Shown here: positions 47,318-56,384 of the stretch, one piece after another
Position numbering within the stretch: position 1 is the first letter of the stretch
How the letters are laid out: each line of letters starts with the position of its first letter
From: Actinorhabdospora filicis
GTDB taxonomy: Bacteria; Actinomycetota; Actinomycetes; Mycobacteriales; Micromonosporaceae
Direction of reading: 5' to 3'
Assembly: GCF_030269765.1 (NCBI RefSeq)
Contig: NZ_BSTX01000003.1
Span: 682,001-746,000 of the forward strand
Length of the DNA: 64,000 nucleotides
Program-made: the position numbers and the translations under genes
The notes under the pieces: generated by a model
Seen by the model: only the letters and a program-made list of their open reading frames with translations
What the model was told of the DNA's origin: nothing
The model's database searches: none

Positions 47318-48130
47318 TTGGCCGACCATGCCCTCCGCACCGGTGCCGCGCTGGCGCGCGCCGGGTTCCGGCGGTTCTCCACCTACCGGCAGGCGACCAT
47401 CGCCGGTCTCACCACGAACATGGTCTTCGGGCTCCTGCGCTACTACGTCCTGCTGGCCACCACCGTCGGCGCGGCCGGCGCCGTCGCCGGCTACGACCTC
47501 GCCCAGCTCAGCTCCTACGTCTGGTTCGGGCAGGGCCTGCTCACCGTGGTCATGCTGTGGGGCTGGACGGAGCTGTCGGACCGCGTCCGCACCGGCGACG
47601 TGGTCGCCGACCTGCTCCGCCCCGTCAACCCGCTGTGGACCTACCTGGCCACCGACCTCGGCCGCGCCGGGTACAACTTCCTGGTCCGCATGCTCGTGCC
47701 CATCGCCTTCGGCGCGATCTTCTTCCCCTTCTACTTCCCGCACGCCCCCGCGACCTACCCGATCACCCTCGTCAGCACCGCGCTGGCCGTGGTGGTCTGC
47801 TTCGGCTGCCGCTACCTGGTGAACCTGACCTCGTTCTGGCTGCTGGACGTGCGCGGCGCGATGACGGTGTGGCTGGCCTGCTCCGGCGTCCTGTCGGGCA
47901 TGTACTTCCCGATCGCGTTCATGCCCGGCTGGATCGCGGCGGTCCTCCAGTACGCCACGCCGTTCCCGTCGATGATCCAGACCCCCATCGACATCTACGT
48001 CGAACGCGGCGGCCTCGGCGGGCAGCTGCTGCGCCTGCTGGTCCAGGCGGCCTGGGCGGTGGCGATCCTCGCGCTGGCGCACCTCGTCCAGACGCGCGCG
48101 ACCCGGAAGCTGGTGATCCAGGGTGGCTGA
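47318..48130 (+). CDS. ABC-2 family permease, subunit 1
   Basis: This encodes 270 residues from the TTG at 47318, preceded by AGGGAG at 5 nt. Six membrane helices of the ABC2_membrane_6 (DUF990-like) type: LTTNMVFGLLRYYVLLATTV, GQGLLTVVMLWGW, then DVVADLLRPVNPLWTYLATDLGR. The sister permease and ATPase follow with overlapping ends, so a full three-protein exporter is encoded. Substrate unknown. Confidence 0.88.
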   Translation: MADHALRTGAALARAGFRRFSTYRQATIAGLTTNMVFGLLRYYVLLATTVGAAGAVAGYDLAQLSSYVWFGQGLLTVVMLWGWTELSDRVRTGDVVADLLRPVNPLWTYLATDLGRAGYNFLVRMLVPIAFGAIFFPFYFPHAPATYPITLVSTALAVVVCFGCRYLVNLTSFWLLDVRGAMTVWLACSGVLSGMYFPIAFMPGWIAAVLQYATPFPSMIQTPIDIYVERGGLGGQLLRLLVQAAWAVAILALAHLVQTRATRKLVIQGG

Positions 48131-48941
48131 GAAAAGGGGAGTGGACGAGGCGCGGCCGTACACCCGCATGCTGACCGCGCAGGTCCGCAGCATCGTCCAG
48201 TACCGGACCTCCTTCGCGCTGGACGTGACCAGCCAGACGGTGTTCACCGTCCTCGACATCGTCACCGTCCTGGTGACCTTCCACGTCACGCCCACCCTGG
48301 GCGGGTTCAGCCAGCGCCAGGTCCTGCTCATCGGCGCCTTCACCGCCTTCGCCTTCGCGCTGGCCGACCTGACCGTCGGCAACATCGAGCGGCTGTCCTT
48401 CTACGTCCGCACCGGCCTGCTGGACGCCGTCCTCACCCGGCCCCTCTCGGCGATGGGGCAGCTGCTGGTCCTGGACTTCGCGCCCCGCCGCATCGGGCGC
48501 GTCCTGTTCGCCACCGGCCTGCTGACCACGATGCTCACCGTCAACGACATCGACTGGACCGCCTGGCGCGTCCTGCTGGCGGTGATCACACCGGTGTGCG
48601 CCACGGTGTTCTTCTCCTCGGTGTTCGTCATCGGCGCCAGCGTCGCCTTCTGGTGGATCGACGCCGGTCAGTTCGCGCACTCCTTCACCTACGGCGGGCG
48701 CGACTTCACCACCTACCCCTCGAACATCTACCAGGGCGCCTTCCGGCGGATCTTCGCCTACGCCCTCGGCTTCGGGTTCGTCTCCTACTACCCCGTCCTC
48801 GGGCTCCTCGGCGTGCCCGACCCGCTCGGCCTGCCGCCCTGGTTCGTCTGGGGCGGGCCCGTCGTCGCCACCGCCGCCGCACTCATCGCCGCCGCCATCT
48901 GGCGCGTCGGCCTCCGCCACTACAAGGGAGCCGGATCATGA
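48123..48941 (+). CDS. ABC-2 family permease, subunit 2
   Basis: This encodes 272 residues; the GTG start overlaps subunit 1 by 8 bases. Same family as the preceding protein: QYRTSFALDVTSQTVFTVLDIV, VRTGLLDAVLTRPLSAMGQLLVLDF, NIYQGAFRRIFAYALGFGFVSYYP. The shared TG-D-VL-RP motif marks it as the paralogous half of the transmembrane channel. Overlaps the ATPase by ATGA. Confidence 0.88.
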   Translation: MAEKRGVDEARPYTRMLTAQVRSIVQYRTSFALDVTSQTVFTVLDIVTVLVTFHVTPTLGGFSQRQVLLIGAFTAFAFALADLTVGNIERLSFYVRTGLLDAVLTRPLSAMGQLLVLDFAPRRIGRVLFATGLLTTMLTVNDIDWTAWRVLLAVITPVCATVFFSSVFVIGASVAFWWIDAGQFAHSFTYGGRDFTTYPSNIYQGAFRRIFAYALGFGFVSYYPVLGLLGVPDPLGLPPWFVWGGPVVATAAALIAAAIWRVGLRHYKGAGS

Positions 48942-49891
48942 GCACCGTCGTCTCGGCCACCGGCCTGCGCAAGGACTTCACCGTCCGCAAGAAGACCGGC
49001 CGCTTCACCCGCGTCAAGACCACCGTCTCGGCCGTCGACGGCGTCGACCTGCGCATCGAGCGCGGCGAGATGATCGGCTACATCGGCCCCAACGGCGCCG
49101 GGAAGTCCACCACCCTCAAGATGCTCACCGGCATCCTCACCCCCAGCGCCGGCGAGGTCGAGGTCTGCGGCCTCAAGCCCGTCCCGCAACGCGTCGAACT
49201 GACCCGCCGCATCGGCGTCGTCTTCGGGCAGCGCTCGGTCCTGTGGTGGGACCTGCCCCTGCGCGAGTCCTTCGACCTCCTGCGGCACGTCTTCGGCGTC
49301 CCCGCCGCCGAACACGCCGCCCGCCTGAAGATGTGCCGCGACATGCTCGACCTCGACGAGTTCGCCGACACCCCCGTACGCCAGCTCTCCCTCGGCCAGC
49401 GCATGCGCGGCGAACTCACCGCCGCCCTCCTCCACGGCCCCGAGATCCTCTTCCTCGACGAGCCGACCATCGGCCTCGACGTGGTCAGCAAGCAGGCCGT
49501 CCGCGCCTTCCTGGAGGAGACCGGCGAACGCGGCGACACCACCATCGTCCTCACCACCCACGACCTCGCCGACATCGAGCGCCTCTGCAAACGCCTCGTC
49601 GTCATCGACCACGGCCGCGTCGTCCACGACGGCACCCTCGAAGAACTCCACGGCCGCCACGGCTCCCACCGCCGCGTCGTGGTCGACTTCGCCGAACCCT
49701 GGACCGGCCCCGACGGCGAGATCGACCCCGAGGACCCCCGCCGCGTCACCTTCGCCCTCAAAGGCGAACACGACACCGCCGGAACCCTCATCGCCCGCCT
49801 CGCCACCACCGTCGAACTGCGCGACGTGTCCGTCCTCGAACCCGACATCGAGGACGTCATCGCCCGCCTGTACGCGACCACCCCGGCCTGA
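48938..49891 (+). CDS. ABC-2 exporter ATP-binding protein
   Basis: This encodes 317 residues. Walker A GPNGAGKST, Q-loop region VVFGQRSVLWWDLPLRESFDLL, signature LSLGQRMRGEL, Walker B ILFLDEPTIGLD and H-loop TTHDLADIE. The C-terminal extension (RRVVVDFAEPWTGPDGE) is of the kind used by ABC-2 exporters. It powers the two permeases upstream; all three genes are translationally coupled. Confidence 0.93.
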   Translation: MSTVVSATGLRKDFTVRKKTGRFTRVKTTVSAVDGVDLRIERGEMIGYIGPNGAGKSTTLKMLTGILTPSAGEVEVCGLKPVPQRVELTRRIGVVFGQRSVLWWDLPLRESFDLLRHVFGVPAAEHAARLKMCRDMLDLDEFADTPVRQLSLGQRMRGELTAALLHGPEILFLDEPTIGLDVVSKQAVRAFLEETGERGDTTIVLTTHDLADIERLCKRLVVIDHGRVVHDGTLEELHGRHGSHRRVVVDFAEPWTGPDGEIDPEDPRRVTFALKGEHDTAGTLIARLATTVELRDVSVLEPDIEDVIARLYATTPA

Positions 49892-49896
49892 GACCC

Positions 49897-49930
49897 GCCG
49901 CCGCGCCCGTTGGTGGACGGGCGCGGCGGC
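49897..49930. terminator. Terminator of the ABC-2 operon
   Basis: A perfect 14-bp GC stem (GCCGCCGCGCCCGT / ACGGGCGCGGCGGC) with loop TGGTGG, 6 nt after the ATPase stop. Confidence 0.8.
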
Positions 49931-49981
49931 GCCGGGCGAAAGCGGCCACATCCCGGCACCATTCCCGCCCAGAATGGCGAC

Positions 49982-50938
49982 ATGAACGACGTGCGGCTCC
50001 TCCGCCTGCTCTCCCTCCTCCAGACCGGCCGCGCCTGGACCGGGCCCGAGCTCGCCGCCGACCTGGCGGTCTCGCTGCGCACCGTCCGCCGCGACGTGGA
50101 GCGCCTGCGCGAGCTCGGCTACCCCGTCGAGGCGAACCTGGGTACGCACGGCGGGTACCGACTGGTCGCGGGCACCGCGATGCCGCCGCTGCTGCTGGAC
50201 GACGACGAGGCCGTCGCCATCGCCGCCGCGCTGCGTCCCGAGGACGAGGCGTCCCAGCGGGCCCTGGCGAAACTGGCGCAGGTCCTGCCCGCCCGGCTGA
50301 GCCGCCGGGTCCGCGCGGTGCGCGACGCCACCGAGGCGCTCGTCGGCATCCGGCGCGGGGGTGCGCCCGAGGCCGTGCACGTCGACCCGGAGGTCATGGC
50401 GGAACTGGCCATCGCGGTGCGCGGCGGCGAGCGCGTCCGTTTCGGCTACACCGGCCGGGACGCCGGGCCCGGCGAGCGCCACGCCGAGCCGCACCGGCTG
50501 GTGGGGACGGGCTCGCGGTGGTACCTGGTCGCCTACGACCTGGACCGGGACGGGTGGCGCAGCTTCCGCCTCGACCGGGTCGGAGGGGTGTTCCGCACCG
50601 GCGCCCGCGTCGATGGACGCGAACCGCCGGTGGACGCCGCGGCCTTCGTCGCCGAGTCGATCCACGGCGCCCGCGCCCGGCACAAGGCGGTGGTCGTGCT
50701 GCACGTGAACGTGAAAGACGCCGGTGCCCTCCTCGCGGAGGACACCGGCGTCTTGGCGCCGCTGGGGGAGGAGCGCACGCTGCTCACCACCGGCGGGGAC
50801 GCGCTGGACTGGCTCGCGGTGCGGCTGGCCCTGCTGGGCGTGCCCTTCGAGGTCCGCGAACCGCCCGAGCTGGCCGCGTTCCTCGAAGAACTCGGGACGC
50901 GGCTGCTCGCTGCTTCTAGATCTTGTCGCCCGGCTTGA
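49982..50938 (+). CDS. WYL-domain transcriptional regulator
   Basis: This encodes 318 residues. N-terminal HTH_11/DeoR-like domain: RLLRLLSLLQTGRAWTGPELAADLAVSLRTVRRDVERL. The WYL domain follows (AIAVRGGERVRFGYTGRD, EPHRLVGTGSRWYLVAYDLDRDGWRSFRLDRV) and a WCX-like C-terminal domain. Such regulators sense nucleic-acid or small-molecule ligands and are often linked to stress or DNA-damage responses. CAGAAT is 6 nt before the ATG with no ribosome-binding site. It overlaps the convergent DUF3043 gene by 23 bases. Confidence 0.88.
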   Translation: MNDVRLLRLLSLLQTGRAWTGPELAADLAVSLRTVRRDVERLRELGYPVEANLGTHGGYRLVAGTAMPPLLLDDDEAVAIAAALRPEDEASQRALAKLAQVLPARLSRRVRAVRDATEALVGIRRGGAPEAVHVDPEVMAELAIAVRGGERVRFGYTGRDAGPGERHAEPHRLVGTGSRWYLVAYDLDRDGWRSFRLDRVGGVFRTGARVDGREPPVDAAAFVAESIHGARARHKAVVVLHVNVKDAGALLAEDTGVLAPLGEERTLLTTGGDALDWLAVRLALLGVPFEVREPPELAAFLEELGTRLLAASRSCRPA

Positions 50939-51563
50939 CCAGCGGGCGCGGCATGCGCAGCTTGCGGACCATGATCAGCCGCATGCACACGTACCAGTAG
51001 AGGCCCGGCTTCTTCACCGTGCTCTTGGGGACGCGCTCCTTCACCAGCTTGCCGACCTTGCGGCAGGTGAGGGTCGCCTCCAGGATGAAGGCCAGCAGCA
51101 TGAACACCCACACGCCGGTGGAGACCGTCTTCACGATCGGCAGCATGCCCGGCTGGCTGGTGACCAGCACGATCAGCACGATCAGGAAGAACCACTGGCT
51201 GATGGTGCGGCGGCTGTCCACGACGTCGCGGGCCAGGCGCCGCTCGGGGCCCCGGTCGCGCGGCATGTGGTACTTGTCGAAGGCCGGGTCGCCCCGGTCG
51301 AGGCCCGCCTGGATCTCGGCGCGCTGGGCGCGCTGCTCGCCCCGTTCCTGCTTCGCCTTCTCCTTGCGGCGGACGGCGGCGTCCTTCCGGTTGGTGGGCG
51401 GAGGGACGTACGGGCCGCGTTTGCCGGTGCCGCGTTTGGGCGTGGGCGCGGCCTTGTCCCGGCCGGACCCGCTGGACCTCTTCGCACCTTCGTCGGTGGC
51501 GGCGGTCTCGGTCTCGGTCACGGGCTCGTCCTTTTTGTCGGAGCGGCGGAACAGGGAAGACAC
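50916..51563 (-). CDS. DUF3043 membrane protein
   Basis: This encodes 215 residues from the GTG at 51563, which follows TATCCT by 6 nt (leaderless-like). The cytoplasmic N-terminal part is basic and disordered (GKRGPYVPPPTNRKDAAVRRKEK). Then come the conserved DUF3043 segment YHMPRDRGPERRLARDVVDSRR and two membrane helices (ISQWFFLIVLIVLVTSQ, WVFMLLAFILEATL). A family almost confined to actinobacteria; function unknown. Confidence 0.88.
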   Translation of the reverse strand: MSSLFRRSDKKDEPVTETETAATDEGAKRSSGSGRDKAAPTPKRGTGKRGPYVPPPTNRKDAAVRRKEKAKQERGEQRAQRAEIQAGLDRGDPAFDKYHMPRDRGPERRLARDVVDSRRTISQWFFLIVLIVLVTSQPGMLPIVKTVSTGVWVFMLLAFILEATLTCRKVGKLVKERVPKSTVKKPGLYWYVCMRLIMVRKLRMPRPLVKPGDKI

Positions 51564-51656
51564 CCCGGAAGGATAGCCGAGGGCGGTTCCCGGTACCGCA
51601 CCCACGGGACCGTTGACACAGAGAGATAGGTCGCGTGGACGCCCCGTGCAAAACGC

Positions 51657-51686
51657 GAGAGGGACGACCCGGGGGCCGTCCCTCTC
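51657..51686. terminator. Terminator hairpin, probably for murA
   Basis: GAGAGGGACG and CGTCCCTCTC form a 10-bp stem with a 10-nt loop. It lies downstream of the murA stop on the minus strand. The rest of 51564-51768 holds GCGGCCTACGGC-type direct repeats and no gene. Confidence 0.6.
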
Positions 51687-51768
51687 CTCGCTTCGTGATC
51701 TACGGACGCTCTGCCGCTCTGCCGCTCCGCGGCCTACGGCTTAGGCGGCCACCCTGTTTATTTGCGGC

Positions 51769-53103
51769 CTACGGCCGCTCTGTCCGGGCCCCGAGCGCTT
51801 CGAGCTTGCCGTCGAAGTTCTCGTACCCGCGCGAGATGTAGCGGTCCACGCCGTACACCCGCGAGGTGCCCTCGGCGGCCAGGGCCGCGATGAGGTGGCT
51901 GAACCCGGCGCGCAGGTCGGGGATCTGGAGGTCGGCCGCGTGCAGCTTGCTCGGGCCGGCGATGACCGCCGAGTGCAGGAAGTTCCGGCGTCCCCAGCGG
52001 CACGGCGTGCCGCCCAGGCACTCCGAGTACAGCTGGATGTTGGCGCCCATCTGGTTGAGCTCGGTGGTGTACCCGAAGCGGCGCTCGTAGACCGTCTCGT
52101 GCACGATCGACAGCCCGCGCGCCTGGGTCAGCGCCACCACGAGCGGCTGCTGCCAGTCGGTCATCAGCCCGGGGTGGACGTCGGTCTCCAGCGCGACCGG
52201 CTGGAGCTCGCCGCCGGGGTGCCAGAAGCGGATGCCGCCGCCGACGGGGGAGTCGTCCACCGAGAACGCGCCGCCCACCGAGCGGTACACGTTCAGGAAC
52301 GTCATCATGTCGGCCTGCTTGGCGCCGCGCACGAAGATCTCGCCGTGCGTGGCCAGCGCCGCCGCGCCCCAGCTGGCCGCCTCGATGCGGTCCGGGATGG
52401 GGCGGTGGGAGTAGCCGGTCAGCCGGTCCACGCCCTGGATCTCGATGACCCGGTCGGTGTGCACCTTGATGATCGCGCCCATCTTCTGCAGGACGCAGAT
52501 GAGGTCGATGATCTCCGGCTCGACGGCCGCGTTGCGCAGCTCGGTCACGCCGTCGGCGAGCACCGCGGTGAGCAGGACCTGCTCGGTGGAGCCCACCGAG
52601 GGGTACTCCAGCTCGTACTTGATGCCGCGCAGCCGCTGCGGCGCCGACAGGTGCAGCCCGTCGGGACGCTTGTCGACCACCGCGCCGAACTCGCGCAGGG
52701 CCTGGATGTGGAAGTCGATCGGCCGGTCGCCGATCTTGCAGCCGCCCAGGTCGGGGATGAACGCGTGCCCCAGGCGGTGCAGCAGGGGACCGCAGAACAG
52801 GATCGGGATGCGCGAGGAACCGGCGTGGACGTTGATCTCGTCCACCGCGGCGCGCGTCACGTTCGCGGGGTCCATGACCAGCTCGCCCTCCGGCCCGGTG
52901 GAGACGCGCACGCCGTGCGCCTCCAGCAGGCCGGTGACGATCTCGACGTCCGAGATGGCCGGGACGTCGTACAGGGTCGAGGCCGTCTCGCCGAGCACGG
53001 CGGCGACCATGGCCTTCGAGACCAGGTTCTTCGCGCCGCGGACCCGGATCTCACCGCGAAGCGGGGTCCCGCCGTGCACGACGAGCACGTCTTCCTTCAA
53101 CAC
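51769..53103 (-). CDS. murA: UDP-N-acetylglucosamine 1-carboxyvinyltransferase (MurA)
   Basis: This encodes about 444 residues. GTG 53103 or TTG 53100 is the likely start, since GAAGGAG lies 3 or 6 nt upstream; the ATG at 53139 is before that site. Motifs: GEIRVRGAKNLVSKAMVAAVLGET at the N-terminus, active-site loop GGCKIGDRPIDFHI with Cys near 122, EYPSVGSTEQVLL, and GYENFDGKLEALGA at the C-terminus. It transfers enolpyruvate to UDP-GlcNAc, the first committed step of peptidoglycan synthesis. A cysteine active site predicts fosfomycin sensitivity, unlike Asp-type mycobacterial MurA. Confidence 0.92.
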   Translation of the reverse strand: MLKEDVLVVHGGTPLRGEIRVRGAKNLVSKAMVAAVLGETASTLYDVPAISDVEIVTGLLEAHGVRVSTGPEGELVMDPANVTRAAVDEINVHAGSSRIPILFCGPLLHRLGHAFIPDLGGCKIGDRPIDFHIQALREFGAVVDKRPDGLHLSAPQRLRGIKYELEYPSVGSTEQVLLTAVLADGVTELRNAAVEPEIIDLICVLQKMGAIIKVHTDRVIEIQGVDRLTGYSHRPIPDRIEAASWGAAALATHGEIFVRGAKQADMMTFLNVYRSVGGAFSVDDSPVGGGIRFWHPGGELQPVALETDVHPGLMTDWQQPLVVALTQARGLSIVHETVYERRFGYTTELNQMGANIQLYSECLGGTPCRWGRRNFLHSAVIAGPSKLHAADLQIPDLRAGFSHLIAALAAEGTSRVYGVDRYISRGYENFDGKLEALGARTERP

Positions 53104-53168
53104 TCGCTCCTTCAGGCATGTGTCCGACAGCGCCAGCAAGCGAGCATAACGGGCAGATATCGAAGCGG

Positions 53169-54338
53169 TTAGGGCAGCGCCAGCATCTGGTCCAGCGCGA
53201 CCCTGGCGTAGTGTGCCGTGTCACCGTCCACAGTGATCTGATTCGGGACGCGCCCGGCGACCAGCTCCTCCAGCGTCCAGATCAGGTGCGGGAGGTCGAT
53301 GCGGTTCATCGTGGAGCAGTAGCAGACCGTGCGGTCGAGGAACATGACGTTCTTGTCGGGATGGGCGTTCGCCAGGCGCCGCACCAGATTCAGCTCGGTG
53401 CCGATGGCCCACGAGGAGCCGGGCTCGGCGGCGTCGAGGGCCTTGATGATGTACTCGGTGGAACCGACGTAGTCGGCCGCTTCGACCACTTCGTGCTTGC
53501 ATTCGGGGTGAACCAGGACATTGACCCCGGGGACGCGCTCGCGCACCTCGGTCACGCAGTCCAGGCTGAACCGCCCGTGCACGGAGCAGTGGCCCTTCCA
53601 CAGGATGATCTTCGCGTCCCGCAGCTGCTCGTCGGTGAGGCCGCCATTGGGCTTGTGCGGGTTGTACAGGACACAGTCGTCGAGACTGAAGCCCATCTCA
53701 CGCACGACGGTGTTGCGGCCCAGGTGCTGGTCGGGAAGGAAGAAGACCTTCGAGCCCTTCGCGTAGGACCACTCCAGCGCGCGCTGGGCGTTGGAGGAGG
53801 TGCAGACCACGCCACCGTTGCGGCCCACGAAGCCCTTGATGTCGGCCGAGGAGTTCATGTAGGTCACCGGGACGGTGTCGCCGGCGATGCCGAGGTCGGT
53901 GAACAGCTCCCACGCCTTCTCGACCTGGGTGAGGACGGCCATGTCCGCCATGGAGCAGCCGGCGGCCAGGTCGGGCAGGATCACCTTCTGGTGGTCCTTG
54001 GTGAGGATGTCGGCGGACTCGGCCATGAAGTGCACGCCGCAGAACACGATGTGCTCGGCGTCGGGCCGCGCCGCGGCCTGCTGCGCCAGCTTGAAGGAGT
54101 CGCCGGTCACGTCGGCGAACTGGATGACCTCGTCGCGCTGGTAGTGGTGGCCGAGGATGAAGACGGAGGAACCGAGCTTCTCCTTCGCCACGCGGGCCCG
54201 CTCGACCAGGTCGGGGTCACTCGCCTCGGGCAGCTCGCCGGGGCAGTCGACGCCCTTTTCCGAACCCGCGTCGGTTCCCCGCCCGAGCAGCAGCAACGCC
54301 GTCGCGGTGGGGCCCGGCTCGGCCCAGGTGTCGCTCAT
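53169..54338 (-). CDS. nadA: Quinolinate synthase NadA
   Basis: This encodes 389 residues. It makes quinolinate from iminoaspartate and dihydroxyacetone phosphate for NAD synthesis. [4Fe-4S] ligands are visible as Cys in LAAGCSMADMA, HPECKHEV and YCSTMNRIDL; other signatures are ILGHHYQRDEV, VTYMNSSADIKGF, FLPDQHLGRN and KGHCSVHGRF. No nadB or nadC lies nearby in the window. The upstream 30 residues (ATALLLLGRGTDAGSEKG) are an actinobacterial N-terminal extension. Confidence 0.96.
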   Translation of the reverse strand: MSDTWAEPGPTATALLLLGRGTDAGSEKGVDCPGELPEASDPDLVERARVAKEKLGSSVFILGHHYQRDEVIQFADVTGDSFKLAQQAAARPDAEHIVFCGVHFMAESADILTKDHQKVILPDLAAGCSMADMAVLTQVEKAWELFTDLGIAGDTVPVTYMNSSADIKGFVGRNGGVVCTSSNAQRALEWSYAKGSKVFFLPDQHLGRNTVVREMGFSLDDCVLYNPHKPNGGLTDEQLRDAKIILWKGHCSVHGRFSLDCVTEVRERVPGVNVLVHPECKHEVVEAADYVGSTEYIIKALDAAEPGSSWAIGTELNLVRRLANAHPDKNVMFLDRTVCYCSTMNRIDLPHLIWTLEELVAGRVPNQITVDGDTAHYARVALDQMLALP

Positions 54339-54429
54339 CGCCTGTCAGCTCCGATCGGTAGGCACATGACAACCGCAATAATGCTGCCACCCGGACCGGG
54401 GTGGCGGGCCGTGCTTCTCACCTCACGCG

Positions 54430-54435
54430 TAGCCT
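54430..54435 (+). promoter_or_regulatory. -10 element of a leaderless promoter (glycerate kinase)
   Basis: TAGCCT lies exactly 7 nt before the ATG at 54443, with no ribosome-binding site; the same hexamer and spacing as at 18555. Confidence 0.55.
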
Positions 54436-54442
54436 GCGCCAC

Positions 54443-55552
54443 ATGCGCGTGCTGATCTGCCCCGACAAGTTCGCAGGTACCTTGACCGCCCCGCAGGTGG
54501 CCCGGGAGGTGGCCGCCGGATGGCTGGCCGGTTCGCCTGAGAGTGAGATCACCCTGCGTCCCCTCGCCGACGGCGGGCCCGGGTTCGTGGAGGTCCTGGC
54601 GACGGCCCTGGGCGGGCGGCGCATCCCCGTGCCGACCGTCGACCCGCTCGGGCGGCCGGTGACCGGCGAGGTCCTGCTCGTGGGCGACACCGCCTACGTG
54701 GAGAGCGCGCAGGCCTGCGGGCTGCACCTGGTCGCCGCCGGTGAGCGGGACGTGCGCCGGGCGACGTCCTACGGGCTCGGCGTGCTGATCACCGCCGCGG
54801 TGGAGGCGGGCGCGCGGACCGTCGTCGTCGGCCTCGGCGGCTCGGCGACCAACGACGGCGGCGCGGGCATGCTCACCGCGCTCGGCGTGACACCGGTCGC
54901 CGGGGACGGGCAGGTCCTGCCCTACGGCGGCATCGCGCTGGCCTCGTGCGAGCGGGTCACCGGGACCGCGCAGCTGCGCGGGGCGGCCCTGGTCGCCGCC
55001 ACCGACGTGGACAACCCGCTGCTCGGGCTGCATGGGGCGTCCAGCGTGTTCGGGCCGCAGAAGGGCGCCGACCGCGCCGACGTCCTGGCCCTCGACGCGG
55101 CCCTGGAGACCTTCGCCGGCGCGCTGGAACGCGACCTGGGCGTCGCGGTCCGCGACCTGCCGGGCGCGGGGGCCGCCGGGGGGATCGGCGCGGCGATGTT
55201 CGCGCTGGGGGCGCGACGGGAGTCCGGCATCGACCTCGTGCGCGCCGCCACCGGCCTGGACGCCGCCCTGGACGCCGCCGACCTCGTCATCACCGGCGAG
55301 GGCTCCTTCGACTTCCAGAGCCTGCGCGGCAAGCTCGTCTCCGGCGTCGCCGAGGCCGCCGCCGAGCGGGGCGTGCCCTGCGTCGTGGTCGCCGGTCAGG
55401 TCGCCGTCGGGCGCCGCGAGGCCGCCGCCGTCGGCGTCCAGGAGACCCACTCGCTCGTGGAGCACTTCGGCTCGGTGGACAAGGCCATGGCCGAGCCCGC
55501 CGAGGGCCTGCGCGCCATCGCCGAACGGCTCGCCCGGCAGTGGGCGCGCTGA
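54443..55552 (+). CDS. Glycerate kinase (GK-2/GarK-type)
   Basis: This encodes 369 residues. Signatures of the class I glycerate kinase fold: PDKFAGTLTAPQVAREVA, PLADGGPGFVEVL, VVGLGGSATNDGGAGML, GASSVFGPQKGAD, GAGAAGGIGAAMFA and ITGEGSFDFQSLRGKL. It phosphorylates D-glycerate to 2-phosphoglycerate. The M. tuberculosis orthologue by position is Rv2205c. It is divergent from nadA with about 100 bases between. Confidence 0.92.
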   Translation: MRVLICPDKFAGTLTAPQVAREVAAGWLAGSPESEITLRPLADGGPGFVEVLATALGGRRIPVPTVDPLGRPVTGEVLLVGDTAYVESAQACGLHLVAAGERDVRRATSYGLGVLITAAVEAGARTVVVGLGGSATNDGGAGMLTALGVTPVAGDGQVLPYGGIALASCERVTGTAQLRGAALVAATDVDNPLLGLHGASSVFGPQKGADRADVLALDAALETFAGALERDLGVAVRDLPGAGAAGGIGAAMFALGARRESGIDLVRAATGLDAALDAADLVITGEGSFDFQSLRGKLVSGVAEAAAERGVPCVVVAGQVAVGRREAAAVGVQETHSLVEHFGSVDKAMAEPAEGLRAIAERLARQWAR

Positions 55553-55684
55553 CCGCGTTCCCCCAGCTCGTGACCCACCACACACCCGGGGCGGTCATCC
55601 GTGCCACCCCAGGCGGGAATGTGGCCACCCCCGCCGGTGGTTCGTTACGGTGGGACATAGCAACCGTCGACAGGGAGCAACCAC

Positions 55685-56059
55685 GTGACTAGTACAGAGA
55701 CCACGCCGACCGAGGCCACCGAGGCCCCGGTCGCGACCGGCGCCGCCCTCACCGCGAACGCCGCCGAGAAGGTGAAGAACCTGCTCGCGCAGGAAGAGCG
55801 CGACGATCTGCGCCTGCGCGTGGCCGTCCAGCCCGGCGGATGCTCGGGCATGCGGTACCAGCTCTTCTTCGACGAGCGCTCCCTCGACGGAGATGTTGTG
55901 ACCGCCTACGACGGCTTCGAGCTGGTCGTGGACCGCATGAGCGTGCCCTACCTCCTGGGCGCGTCCATCGACTTCGTGGACCGCATCGACGCGCAGGGCT
56001 TCACCATCGACAACCCCAACGCGCAGGGCTCCTGCGCGTGCGGCGACTCCTTCCACTAG
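55685..56059 (+). CDS. HesB/IscA/ErpA-type iron-sulfur carrier
   Basis: This encodes 124 residues, GTG start. The A-type carrier cysteines are all present: GGCSGMRY and SCACGDSF. A 20-residue Thr/Glu/Ala-rich N-terminal extension precedes the domain. It receives an Fe-S cluster and passes it to apo-enzymes; NadA close by is one possible client, though that is speculation. Position corresponds to Rv2204c. Confidence 0.93.
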   Translation: MTSTETTPTEATEAPVATGAALTANAAEKVKNLLAQEERDDLRLRVAVQPGGCSGMRYQLFFDERSLDGDVVTAYDGFELVVDRMSVPYLLGASIDFVDRIDAQGFTIDNPNAQGSCACGDSFH

Positions 56060-56166
56060 GAAGGGCCTCCCTCCACTAAAGGGGGAGTCTCCGCCGAGTC
56101 GACCGGCTTGGGCGCACGCGCGGTGCGAACCGTTCGTCCGCGCGGCGCCGCGAAGTGCACGCAGGT

Positions 56167-56202
56167 GACAGGCCCCACCCGGGCGACCGGGTGGGGCCTG
56201 TC
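56167..56202. terminator. Strong terminator hairpin
   Basis: A perfect 16-bp stem (GACAGGCCCCACCCGG and its complement) with a GCGA tetraloop, 107 bases after the ErpA-like stop. It insulates that gene from adoK. Confidence 0.85.
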
Positions 56203-56263
56203 CGCGTTCGGGTGACCCTCCGACACCCCGTGCCGGGTCGATGACCCGGGGGTCGCCGGCGGC

Positions 56264-56298
56264 TATATTGTTCGGCGGCTTCGGTACCACCAGTACCG
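56264..56298 (+). promoter_or_regulatory. adoK promoter -10 and downstream palindrome
   Basis: TATATT at 56264-56269 is a strong -10 candidate. The interrupted palindrome CGGTAC-CACCA-GTACCG (56282-56298) lies just after the expected transcription start, in the 5' leader about 90 nt before the ATG: an operator or RNA-hairpin candidate. Confidence 0.5.
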
Positions 56299-56384
56299 GC
56301 GCGCTCACCCGGAAAACCGGGTGGCCCGACACCGTCCGACCCGTGCCGTCCCATCAGCCGTCTCCTCCGTTTGGACCTCCCTTC